Shown here piece by piece: positions 30,590-39,620 of a stretch of 64,000 nt of DNA (positions within the stretch are counted from its first letter, which is position 1; each line of letters starts with the position of its first letter). A program made the translations under genes and the position numbers. The notes under the pieces are model-generated. The model was given only the letters and a program-made list of their open reading frames with translations, had not been told where the DNA came from and ran no database searches. The stretch comes from Symbiodinium natans (Eukaryota > Sar > Dinophyceae > Suessiales > Symbiodiniaceae). Location: NCBI GenBank assembly GCA_905221605.1, contig CAJNDS010000470.1:1-64000 (forward strand). Reading direction: 5' to 3'.

Positions 30590-30720
30590 CCTAAACACTA
30601 AAACCTAAACACTAAACACTAGACCCTGGACCCTTAACCCTAAACCCTTAAACCCTTAAACCCTTAAACCCGTAAACCCTTAAACCCTTAAACCCTGAAC
30701 CCCAGCCCGAAACCGCAAAA
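30590..30720 (+). repeat. CCCTTAAA variant array
   Basis: 8-bp units AAACCCTT rather than the 7-bp unit, at 30630-30700, with degenerate flanks. Confidence 0.85.
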
Positions 30721-31031
30721 CCTAAACTCCCTAAACCCTCCAATCGCCCAGTTGGCCTGAACCTCCGAGTCGCCATAATGGCGGCCATGGACGAGGGGTT
30801 TAGGGTAAGGGATTACAATAGGGGGGTTTCGGGTTTAGGGTTTAGGGTTTGGGGTTTAGGGTCTGGGGTCTAGGGTCTAGGGTTTTGCAAAAAGGGTTTA
30901 GGGTTTAGGGCTTATAATCGAGATTATAATTGGGGGTACTAGAATCCCCATTAAGGACTGCTCATATAAAGGGGGGGACATCCCAAGGGAAAGGACTTCA
31001 CAGCCCGGACGCAAAAGGTTTTGTAGGGGTT

Positions 31032-31087
31032 ACCCTAAACCCTAAACCCTAAACCCTAAACCCTAAACCCTAAACCCTAAACCCTAT
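31032..31087 (+). repeat. CCCTAAA array, 8 units
   Basis: Perfect units following GGGGTTA. Confidence 0.9.
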
Positions 31088-31770
31088 ACAAAGACCTCAG
31101 GGCGTGTGTTTTTGTTTGGGAAAAGTTGGGTTGGCTTACTCGACCTTTTGTGCCGATTGCGATGTTCCATTGCAGAGTTGAGCCCAGAGAGGCTCGGGGT
31201 ATCCCAGCGGGATGGAAAGCTGACTTTGCTTTAACCCCTAACCCTATGAACCCTGAACCCTAAACAAACAGGTGGCAAAAAACAAACAAACAGAGAGCAG
31301 CCCTCAAAGAGCATTCCCAAACCCTAAACCCGACTCACCCAAAAGAGCAGCCCTAGACGAATAGACCCAAAAGGGCAGCCCTGAACCCAAACCCGAAACC
31401 CAAAAAACCTCGAAGCCGCCCTAAACCCTAAAACCCTAGACTCCTAGACCCTAAAACCCTAGGAGCATAGGCCCAGAGTTGCTCAGCCATCGCGATTGGG
31501 GTACCGTGACCACAGACCCACGTTCGATCAAGGTCAGTCGTGCCCGGTTTGAAAAAAAAAAGGATTTAGGGTTTAGGGTGTGGAGTTTAGAGTTTAGGGT
31601 TTAGGGCAAATTCGGGTCCCTTTTTGGGGTCTGTAATTGTAATTATAGGGATGCCGTATGATGTAGGGGACGCAACAAGGGACCCGAAATTGAGGAACTC
31701 CCAAACCCCAAACGCTAAACCCTAAACCCTGAACCCTGAACCCTAAACCCTAAACCCTAAACCCCCTCAT
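31088..31770 (+). other. Intron-like, no confident exon
   Basis: AAACAAACAG repeats near 31264-31290, degenerate C-type units, and a short element TCGGGTCCC...GGGACCCGA (about 31612-31690) with inverted ends. Confidence 0.35.
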
Positions 31771-31784
31771 GCCTCCTTGCACAG

Positions 31785-31854
31785 ACACGGGCGAGGGTAA
31801 CTTTAGATGCTTCCTTGGCGGCCCCCTTCCTGCTTTACTAGGTCGGCCCTTCGG
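31785..31854 (+). CDS. Putative internal exon
   Basis: CCTTGCACAG acceptor after CCCTAAA units, frame TGEGNFRCFLGGPLPALLGR..., donor TTCGG|GTTTAGGG. Array polarity as in the other exons. Confidence 0.6.
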
Positions 31855-32135
31855 GTTTAGGGTTTAGGGTTTAGGGCTTAGGGTTTAGGGGTACTGGTTT
31901 AGCGGTACTGGATTATTTCCCCTTTATTGGCAGCTTATTGGTGCAAACGAGTGAGCTGTCCAGGGGCGCATTTATATTGAATGGGATTTTGGGGTTGCAT
32001 CTTGGATATGATGACAAGTATGGTAAGGGTTTATGGATCAGCTGCCATAGCGGCAGTTCCGTTTCTCAGGGTGGCACTTCGCAAAGTTGTGTTGCACCGG
32101 CCCACCAAGAAAAGTATCCTAAGTTGGGGAATGAC

Positions 32136-32350
32136 CCTGAACCCTGAATCCTAAACCCTAAACCCTAACCCCCAAACCCCAAACCCTAAACCCTAACCCT
32201 AAACCCAAACCCCAAACCCCAACCCCCAAACCCTAAACCCTTAACCCTAAAGCCTAAACCCTAAACCCTAAACCCTAAACCCTAAACCCTAAACCCTAAA
32301 CCCTAAACCCTAAACCCTAAACCCTAAACCCTAAACCCTAAACCCAAACA
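32136..32350 (+). repeat. CCCTAAA array with CCCCAAA block, about 30 units
   Basis: Variants cluster at the left (32165-32240); the right part is perfect. Confidence 0.95.
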
Positions 32351-32391
32351 AAAGCACCCTCAATGACCACGGGTCTTAGCGTGATGTGCAG

Positions 32392-32432
32392 GCCCGACAG
32401 CGCATTGCTCAGCTCGAGGCCACGCTTCGAGA
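32392..32432 (+). CDS. Putative short coiled-coil exon
   Basis: GATGTGCAG acceptor, frame ARQRIAQLEATLRE. The donor would be GA|GTTTTTTT, at the start of a T18G17 homopolymer junction. C-type array before, TTTAGGG units after. Confidence 0.5.
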
Positions 32433-32433
32433 G

Positions 32434-32470
32434 TTTTTTTTTTTTTTTTTTTGGGGGGGGGGGGGGGGGG
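32434..32470 (+). repeat. T(n)G(n) homopolymer junction
   Basis: About 18 T followed by about 17 G. Confidence 0.95.
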
Positions 32471-32635
32471 AAGGGGGTGGTTTAGCGGGGCTTTAGGGTT
32501 TAGGGTTTAGGGTTTGAGGTTTGGGGTTTAGGGGTTTCATTGGATGTCCCGTTTTGAGGTGCTTCTAGGGCGAGGGATCGAACAAGGGCCCCGAATCTGA
32601 GGAAACTTCTGAAGCGCTAAAAGTTAGCCCTGAAA

Positions 32636-32732
32636 AATATATTTCTATATATATAAATATATATGTATATGTACATGTATAGGTTTATGTATATGCATAT
32701 ATATATATATATATTTATTTATTTATTTATTT
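32636..32732 (+). repeat. AT-rich microsatellite (TATA, TTTA)
   Basis: TATATA/TATG runs followed by four TTTA units. Confidence 0.9.
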
Positions 32733-32840
32733 GCATTTATATTTTGTTCTATTTTTGTATTCTCTAAACAGTTTACTGTTGGGGTTCTAAATTCATTTAA
32801 GGATTGCCGACATTCTGAGGACTGTTGCCGGGTTCCTGGG

Positions 32841-32912
32841 CTCCTTGTCTCCCTTTGTCTCCCTTTGTCCCCCTTTGTATCCCTTTGTCTCCCTTTGTGT
32901 CCCTTTGTTTCC
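32841..32912 (+). repeat. CCCTTTGTCTC 11-bp minisatellite
   Basis: Seven imperfect copies of CCCTTTGTCTC. Confidence 0.9.
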
Positions 32913-33026
32913 CACCCATGCTTGAACCCTCCATTCGGATCCCTCGACAAAGCTTGCTGGAAGAGCTAGCAGTAGCATGCGGTGGGCACCAACGCTTGGT
33001 CTCTGAGTTCGTGGATTCGTGGGTGA

Positions 33027-33142
33027 ACATAGGGGTCGGAATCAGCGCCAATGGTATTCCCTTATGGGCCCTTTATAATTATACTATAAGGAATTATGAC
33101 CCCCCCCCCAAAAAAAAAATCTAGTTACTCAGGCCCCTATGT
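33027..33142 (+). mobile_element. Family B element
   Basis: Left CATAGGGGTCGGAATC, right GTTACTCAGGCCCCTATG; internal C9A10 tract. Confidence 0.65.
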
Positions 33143-33279
33143 GAACCAGGGTTGGCCACTTGCGCTGCATTTCGGGTTGAGGGCTTGCTGCTGTTTAGAG
33201 CTTGAGCGTTACTGCTCCTCCGTACAGCTGGCCAGAGGCCTAAGGGTTTAGGGTTTAGGGTTTAGGGTTTAGGGTTTAG

Positions 33280-33321
33280 GGGCATGTCTCCAACTACTGT
33301 GTCGACTTCATAGAGATTCTG
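33280..33321 (+). CDS. Possible short exon
   Basis: TTTAG of a TTTAGGG array as acceptor, frame GHVSNYCVDFIEIL, donor TTCTG|GTGATTC. Confidence 0.45.
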
Positions 33322-33616
33322 GTGATTCCCGTGTTGGCTTTTTGTGGCAGCTAGATCGTGTGTTGGGTTCCCTAAGCCTGAACCCTAAACCCCAAACCCT
33401 TAACCCAAAACCGTAAACCCCAAGCAACCACCCAGAACCTGAACGCAGTAGCCGTGTCAGCCGTCAGTAACCCTAAGCCCCTGCTTCTCAACCTAGCTCG
33501 GCAAGCCGATGCCTAGCTTTCCTGCACTTCGCCATGTGCTAGTTCAGGAAAATTCAGTACTACCAGGGCCTTCATAATTGTAATTATTCCGATCCCTATA
33601 TGAGGTGAAATCCTAG

Positions 33617-33859
33617 TCGGAAGAAAGGCCGGAAGAACAAGACACCGAGCAGCAGAATGCGACCGGCCCCAGTATGGAAGCCTTCTTGTCCTCAAAGTTC
33701 CTCAATCGCTGCTTCGATTTGCCAGGTCCGTGCGCAAGCACACCGCCCAAAATTAAAATCCGGAAACATCTTTCGTCCAAAGCCCTAGAACTTGTTCTCT
33801 GGAACGCAGCATCTCTCGAAAAGGCTGCTGGCACAACGCCAAGCCGCCCCTTTGATTAA
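33617..33859 (+). CDS. Putative terminal exon, 80 codons plus stop
   Basis: ATCCTAG acceptor, frame SEERPEEQDTEQQNATGPSM, then EAFLSSKFLNRCFDLPGPCA, then a basic segment to TAA 33857-33859. Composition is clearly protein-like. It suggests the end of a + strand gene here. No family is recognised. Confidence 0.65.
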   Translation, partial: SEERPEEQDTEQQNATGPSMEAFLSSKFLNRCFDLPGPCASTPPKIKIRKHLSSKALELVLWNAASLEKAAGTTPSRPFD

Positions 33860-34195
33860 AGATCTTGTCTTAGTAGTAGAGTAGGTAAAACCTTTAGGCC
33901 TTTTTGCGGTACTTTAATCCCTATATAACCTTAGCTGCGCTGGATACTGGACAACTAAGAGAAATTACTTACTTGGCCAATGGTTGAACTTTTCACTTGT
34001 GTTTGGTTTCCTGATTTAATAACAATAATGAAGTTTAACCTTTGTTCCCCCTGGGCCATTGGAGAAGTAGGTCATGAGGACCCCTAAGCCCTAAACCCTA
34101 AACCTCAAACCCTAAACCCCTAAGCCCAAAACCCCAAACCCTAAACCCCAAACCTTGACCCCTAAACCCCAAACCCTAAACCCTAAACCCCAAAG
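33860..34195 (+). other. No supported gene; C-type array at the right end
   Basis: AT-richer sequence (33885-34060) that might be the 3' flank of the gene ending at 33859, then CCCTAAA/CCCCAAA units 34081-34192. Confidence 0.4.
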
Positions 34196-34201
34196 CTGCA
34201 G

Positions 34202-34256
34202 GTGGCCTGTGCTGGCGAGCTCACATCGCGGGCCGGATGCGCAGAGATCTGCAGGG
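34202..34256 (+). CDS. Putative internal exon
   Basis: CAAAGCTGCAG acceptor, frame VACAGELTSRAGCAEIC, donor TGCAGGG|GTTTAGGG. C-type array before, G-type array (34257-34310) after. Confidence 0.6.
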
Positions 34257-34310
34257 GTTTAGGGTTTGGGGTTTAGGGTTTAGGGTTTGGGGTTTAGGGT
34301 TTAGGGTTAC

Positions 34311-34750
34311 AGCTTCCACATGCCTTGTGAGTCAAACACATGCGAAGTTCACTCGTTTTGTCATGCTTCAAGTTTCAGGGATCTCCTCGGGACTCCCAAC
34401 GAATTGGGACGTTTTAATTGAGTAGTCCTAGTCTCTTATGTTACATTTTTAGTTTGCATGTTGGGAGTATTTCGGAAAAAACATATTAGAGGGGGAGAGG
34501 GGAGTGTGTTTGGGGGGGGGGGGGGGTGTTACATCAGGGGAGGGGAATATTGCCACGGTTTCTGATGTTCTCGGGCTGTGGGGAGGGGCGTGGGGGAGGG
34601 GGACATGGGTAAGCAGGGCAACTGTCACTCAAGGTGTCAGGAAACCCTAAACCCTGGCCTGGTTGAAGACTTGCAGCTTCGATTCGACGACCGCAGGCTT
34701 ATGGTTTAACGTGCGCTTTGCATTTGGAACTTTTAAACAAGAGTTTAGGG
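34311..34750 (+). other. Intron-like sequence up to element 1
   Basis: G-runs at 34511-34527 and 34570-34604, two CCCTAAA units at 34641, and the TAGGG target site at 34746-34750. Confidence 0.4.
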
Positions 34751-34971
34751 TACGGGGGGCAACCGAAGGAGGACAGGGAACAAAACAGTCAGCCCCAACA
34801 GAAGCCCTTGATTCCCCTGGAACAACCGAAGACAAAACCCAAAGCACAACCAAACACACCTTTTCCGTAGGGCGCATTGCCCACGTTTCTTGAGCCAAAA
34901 ATATCCGGGTTCATTGACCCCTTCAACTCCCATCACCAACTCTTTTCTACAATACCAGTTGCAGCTCCGCA
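34751..34971 (-). repeat. 3' LTR of element 1
   Basis: It is the near-identical partner of 44000-44220. Just outside its inner border, on the minus strand, is the purine run AGGACAGGGGGAG (34972-34984), a good polypurine tract. The outer border is preceded on the plus strand by GAGTTTAGGG, which contains the TAGGG target duplication. The spliced-leader-like 12-mer is at 34889-34900. Confidence 0.95.
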
Positions 34972-35156
34972 CTCCCCCTGTCCTAGGATTTCCTAGGACA
35001 CATTGGAGATGCCGTTCTTTGGCCAAAAACCGCCATTTAGGCAGCAGCCAGCTGCTTGAAATGCACATTATGGTTTAACGTCATCCAGGACGAACCTTCA
35101 GCTCATTGGCTGAATCCTTTACCATTGAGGATTTCTTCACCTCGTACTTGGAAAAT

Positions 35157-38100
35157 TCACGTTCCAGCGGCCCGTTCCTCACCAAGGAACTCAGCATTCA
35201 CCACCCAGCCATCCTTGAGGCAATGCTTACAAAGCGTCTTAGCCCTGGGCTGTGAATATCGCAGAACATCACAGTCACTGCTTGCGTGCATACAGTTCCC
35301 ACCCACTGTTGTATACAAAGTGGCACTCGCAGGAATAACCACCGCTTTCTTGATCCACAGCCATTTATACAGCCGTCGAAAGAGGCACCATGCCAGTTCC
35401 CAGAGTATAATTGCTGCCACCAAATACGCAACAAGGTCTGAATTGTTGACAACCATTTCAATACCTTGAGCCAGAACCATCACCGTAGACGTGTTGGCGA
35501 CCTTGCACACCCCTTCTTCTGAGCAAAAGAATCCAGCCGTGGACACTTCTTCGCCACCAGTTGCCATCCCTTGCAGAGATGCAGCCACCATCATGACCGC
35601 CATTGCAAGCGAGGCTTTTTTCAAGTCAGTTCCTTGAACCAACAGTCTGAGACCCCAAAGTGCCTTTTGCTTTGCGTACACCTGTCCACTCATTAACTTA
35701 GTCAACAGGTCAGCGATCATATACTCACCGCGAAGGTGCGCTATCACCATATAACCACGGTCCACCAGAGACCTGACACCGGCTGCTCGAATTCTCAGGT
35801 GTCTTGTTCTCCAGCTTCCAGCAGGATATTGAATGATCGAGCACGTTGAAACCGAATCTGTATACAGCACTTTTTGCAGCGATTCTTCACCTGTTCCAAC
35901 CAAAGCGGCAATTATAGGGGTGCACGACTGAATCATCGTTGCTCCCTCTATGGACGCATGTAATTCAGCTTCAGCTGTACTTAAAGCCACCGTTGATTGT
36001 CTTTGTGTTGCCCACATCACTGGACAGTCACCCCACACCACCACCGCTCCTGAGTGGCTCTTTTCATTTTCACCTGCTGCAAAGCTGGCATCCGCGTAGG
36101 ACTCCACCACCTTAACACCTCGTCCATAACGCAACACCTCATTCCTTTCTTTTTCGCATGTTGCGATTGCTCCGAACGTCAAGCCTAACGTTGGAGTTGC
36201 AGCAAGGTATCGGAAAACTTCCTCAGCCTTTTTAACCACAAATCGTGGCCTTCGGGATGTCCACAAAGACAACTGGCTCGTGCAGAACGCCAAATCAGGT
36301 CGAGTTTTGATTGCCACCCAGAGGAACTCCCCTACGGCACCTTGAGCCGCTCGCAAGGAAGGAATATCCACCTCCTCTTCTTCACCTGGAGTTTCTTTCA
36401 CCATTGGCAGGTTACTCCCTTTTCCAGTTTCATCGATCTGATACCCTCGTCGGTTCAGCAAATCTCTCACAAAGTCCTCCTGGTTGAGAAAGAAGCTGCC
36501 ATTTCGATACCAGATTTGGACACCCAAAAACTTCAGGAATCCATCACCGCAGCCTGGACCACAGAACTCGGGTTCAGAAGTTTTCCACTCCTTCCTAATC
36601 TGTTCCAAGGCCTCCCGGAGCACTGTCATAGTCCCAGCCATCAAAAAATCATCCACGTAAAGACCCATTGTCCCTACCAACTTGCTTGCACCTTCCGGCT
36701 TTTCTTGTGCCATAATAAGGAACAGACTTGGGTCTGCATTGGACCTCTGAAAGCTCATTGCTTGTCCATCCTTTGACACCCAAGACATACCTTGAAGACG
36801 TTGGTCTCGCCACTCCACCCATGCTGCAGGACTTTCGGCCAAACCGTACAAGGCCTTTCTCACAATCCACCGCTCCTCCTTTGTGCAAAGACCCAATTTC
36901 ACCGCCGCCCTTGGGGGCTGCACCACCACCAGACGCCCTTCTCTTTGCGCCCTATTCATCGGCGCCGTCAGAAAAGCTTTGGAAATGTCTAAGCCAGCGA
37001 TGATCCACACCATATATGCTGCGTGCCTCACTTGACACCTGAATGTAGTTGAATCTAAACCTGGAGCGTACAGCGAGTGACGACTGAGTGACCTCGGCCC
37101 TTCATATTCTGTAGCTGCCGTTGACGAAATGAAGTTTCCACATGCACAGATACGGGCACGTCGCCTCCCTGTCCCTTGCTTCCGGGTAAACACCACCAGA
37201 CTGGGAACGTACTCAATCACCGGTGCATTAGGCTCTTCCGCCAATTTGTCCAGCTTTTCTTGAGTTGTTGGTTCTACCACCTCCAACTCTTTCACCAAAG
37301 ACGTCACCTCGTCCGACAATGATTCCCTCCACTTTTCCAGTTCTTGCATGGCTTCTTGTGTAGGGATTGTTTTTGTTTGCAGGAACTCAACCTCCTCCGC
37401 TGCCTCAAGCGCGGTATTTTCTTGTACCATTTGCTGAACTTGAGCTGCTTTGACCAAAAACTTCGATAGCTGTTCCTCAGCCCTTTTTGCTTTAACCAGC
37501 CATTCTCTAGTCTCTGATCCTTTTTCTTCACTCGACTCATTGGCCGATCCATGGAACTCGTCCAAGATGCAACATTCCTGTTCAGCAATTAGGCGTCGAA
37601 TACTCAAATGCTCTTCTAGAGCCCATTGATGCGCTTCGAACACAGCGTAGTCGACTTCCCCTGCAAGGTCGTCCAGCGAGGTCTCTTTCAACGTCATTTT
37701 TAACCACCTCCTTTTTTCACCTTCTTCAGCTTGTGGTTCCGGAAGAGGAAACTTGCATTGGAGAAGATAGCACCTATCCTTGTAGCTCAAACGCTCCATA
37801 AAAACAGGTGTGTACCCTGTCAAGGATACCCTGTTCCCTTTCCAAGGCATAGGACCATGCAGCTTTCTCGGAAAGAACGACATGAAGTTCCAGTGGATAT
37901 CCACCAATTTTCCAGGTAAGACTTTCTTCCCATAGGATTGCTCCACCACTTCAGCTCCTTCCTCTAAGACCTTTTCATCCTCAACCCACAGCTGACCATC
38001 TTTATAGTCACCAAAGCCACACACATAATTGCAGCAATGCTTTTCATTGTGACTATCCCTATGCAATGACACCGGAGCATTGCATGAGATCTGAAGAGCA

Positions 38101-39611
38101 GAAAATTTGGCTTCAGGATTGTGGTGCCTCACGAATGATGCCAAATAACGACATAGCCATGGTCTTCGATGAGTCTCTTTTGTGATACCACACACTCCGC
38201 CATGAGTATAGTGGCCCAACACCAGAGCTCGCGTACTTGCGCACCAATTGTTGATACCACCTCTTCGATTCACCCTCTTTGGGTATACAATCCCTTCCAA
38301 AAGCTCCTCGCAGTCCACGTAATCATACATAGACCTTTCATACATTGACTTGGCTTTTTGCTCTTCTTTTTCCAACTGTGTTCCATCCCCAGCAGTCTCA
38401 CTTTTGCAGACCAAATAAGCATTTTCATGAGGAGAACAGCAAGTCGGCCAATACTCATCACCAGGAACATTGTCCTCAACATCTGCATTTTCTTCCAGCT
38501 CCCCCAGACCCTGCATGTCATCCTCGAAAATTTCTAAGGGCGGACTCTCCCCCCGCTTGCGAAGCAAGCGCAAGGAGCCCACATGACCACGCAGTGAAGA
38601 GGCCGGGCTTTTCTCCATCAACCGATGGCGAACTGGAGGATCGCGAGGCGGAGGTAAAGGAGGTCCTTCCTCATCAGCAAACCGAAGCGCCGGTTTTTTC
38701 CCCTTGAGACGATGCTCTGGAGGAGAAGGCTCCTGTTCTTCTACCACCCCTTCCAGCTCCAATTCAGGCGGTTCCTTTATATTGGAAAAAATCGTAGTGC
38801 AGGGAAATAACACCAGTTCATCCGGATCTTTTGCAGTCCCTTGAGCTTCCACCCAATAACCACCAGGTAGGTCATCGCATGGACCCAAAAGAAGCGCAGG
38901 CTGCGTACGATCGACCCATTGCCGACCTTTCTTTGTTCCATCCGGACCCAGCAACTCCCACGGACGACGTTTGACTTGAATCTGAGCACCAAAAGGAAGC
39001 AATGCTTTAGGATTTAACCCCAACTCCCTTTCAGCTTTCTGCCACCGTAACATTGACCAATGGCGAGCAGCCAGTGCCCAGTACGCCGGCCCGAGTCGCG
39101 CCTCCTTTAAGAGCGACCTGACACCACGTTTGAATAAACCCACACATGCTTCAGCGCGCCCATTTGTTTGCGGGACTCCAGGATCACCAGTGGTCCTATA
39201 TATCAGACGAGTTTCACAAAAGGACCGGAAGCGTGCATTGACAAACTCCCCCGCTCGATCTGAGTGGATTCTCAACACCGGATACCCATGTCTCTGCAAG
39301 CGCACCATCATCCTTTGAACTGCCGACAAAACAGTTGTTTGCTGTTTATCCACAATCGGCTCCACCATAACGAAGTTGATCATACGGACAGGTTGGGTCA
39401 AGTGGTCCTTCAGTTCCTTCCAGGATTTCTCAGAAGCTTGAATTTTCAACACCTCCGCCTCCAGAACTGGCGCAGGTTCCACCGGTGCAGAGCCTTCCTC
39501 CTCGAAGTTCGCGACTGCATCGCCTAACCATTCTCCAACACCAGCACCTTCATCTGCCACGTGATCTTCCACCTCATCCGCATCTTCCTCCTTTTCTGGA
39601 GGGCGACCCAC
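35157..39611 (-). CDS. pol: Element 1 Pol part B: integrase core, 2OG-Fe(II) dioxygenase-like domain, RT, RNase H, membrane/zinc tail
   Basis: These 1484 codons continue part A in the same frame after TAA AAA AAA AAT; the nominal GTG start at 39611 is not a genuine start. Integrase: Asp118 (RIHSDRAGEF) and Glu154 (NGRAEA), 35 residues apart as in retroviral-type integrases. Residues about 450-605 form a dioxygenase-like domain: HRD at 517-519, GFGDYKDGQLWVE at 532-544, His585 and Arg594 (HGPMPWKGNRVSL), matching the HxD...H...R iron and 2-oxoglutarate signature. Reverse transcriptase: LDISKAF (874-880) and YVDD (985-988). RNase H: Asp1174, Glu1214/1216, Asp1252, Asp1301. The C-terminus has a hydrophobic segment (about 1392-1411) and an H-X4-C-X13-C-X2-C motif (H1442 to C1464). 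Confidence 0.88.
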   Translation of the reverse strand: MGRPPEKEEDADEVEDHVADEGAGVGEWLGDAVANFEEEGSAPVEPAPVLEAEVLKIQASEKSWKELKDHLTQPVRMINFVMVEPIVDKQQTTVLSAVQRMMVRLQRHGYPVLRIHSDRAGEFVNARFRSFCETRLIYRTTGDPGVPQTNGRAEACVGLFKRGVRSLLKEARLGPAYWALAARHWSMLRWQKAERELGLNPKALLPFGAQIQVKRRPWELLGPDGTKKGRQWVDRTQPALLLGPCDDLPGGYWVEAQGTAKDPDELVLFPCTTIFSNIKEPPELELEGVVEEQEPSPPEHRLKGKKPALRFADEEGPPLPPPRDPPVRHRLMEKSPASSLRGHVGSLRLLRKRGESPPLEIFEDDMQGLGELEENADVEDNVPGDEYWPTCCSPHENAYLVCKSETAGDGTQLEKEEQKAKSMYERSMYDYVDCEELLEGIVYPKRVNRRGGINNWCASTRALVLGHYTHGGVCGITKETHRRPWLCRYLASFVRHHNPEAKFSALQISCNAPVSLHRDSHNEKHCCNYVCGFGDYKDGQLWVEDEKVLEEGAEVVEQSYGKKVLPGKLVDIHWNFMSFFPRKLHGPMPWKGNRVSLTGYTPVFMERLSYKDRCYLLQCKFPLPEPQAEEGEKRRWLKMTLKETSLDDLAGEVDYAVFEAHQWALEEHLSIRRLIAEQECCILDEFHGSANESSEEKGSETREWLVKAKRAEEQLSKFLVKAAQVQQMVQENTALEAAEEVEFLQTKTIPTQEAMQELEKWRESLSDEVTSLVKELEVVEPTTQEKLDKLAEEPNAPVIEYVPSLVVFTRKQGTGRRRARICACGNFISSTAATEYEGPRSLSRHSLYAPGLDSTTFRCQVRHAAYMVWIIAGLDISKAFLTAPMNRAQREGRLVVVQPPRAAVKLGLCTKEERWIVRKALYGLAESPAAWVEWRDQRLQGMSWVSKDGQAMSFQRSNADPSLFLIMAQEKPEGASKLVGTMGLYVDDFLMAGTMTVLREALEQIRKEWKTSEPEFCGPGCGDGFLKFLGVQIWYRNGSFFLNQEDFVRDLLNRRGYQIDETGKGSNLPMVKETPGEEEEVDIPSLRAAQGAVGEFLWVAIKTRPDLAFCTSQLSLWTSRRPRFVVKKAEEVFRYLAATPTLGLTFGAIATCEKERNEVLRYGRGVKVVESYADASFAAGENEKSHSGAVVVWGDCPVMWATQRQSTVALSTAEAELHASIEGATMIQSCTPIIAALVGTGEESLQKVLYTDSVSTCSIIQYPAGSWRTRHLRIRAAGVRSLVDRGYMVIAHLRGEYMIADLLTKLMSGQVYAKQKALWGLRLLVQGTDLKKASLAMAVMMVAASLQGMATGGEEVSTAGFFCSEEGVCKVANTSTVMVLAQGIEMVVNNSDLVAYLVAAIILWELAWCLFRRLYKWLWIKKAVVIPASATLYTTVGGNCMHASSDCDVLRYSQPRAKTLCKHCLKDGWVVNAEFLGEERAAGT

Positions 39612-39620
39612 ATTTTTTTT

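Noticed and set aside
35157-39611. Independent gene starting at 39611
   Set aside because: The GTG is not a real start. The frame continues Pol part A across one TAA, splitting the integrase core.
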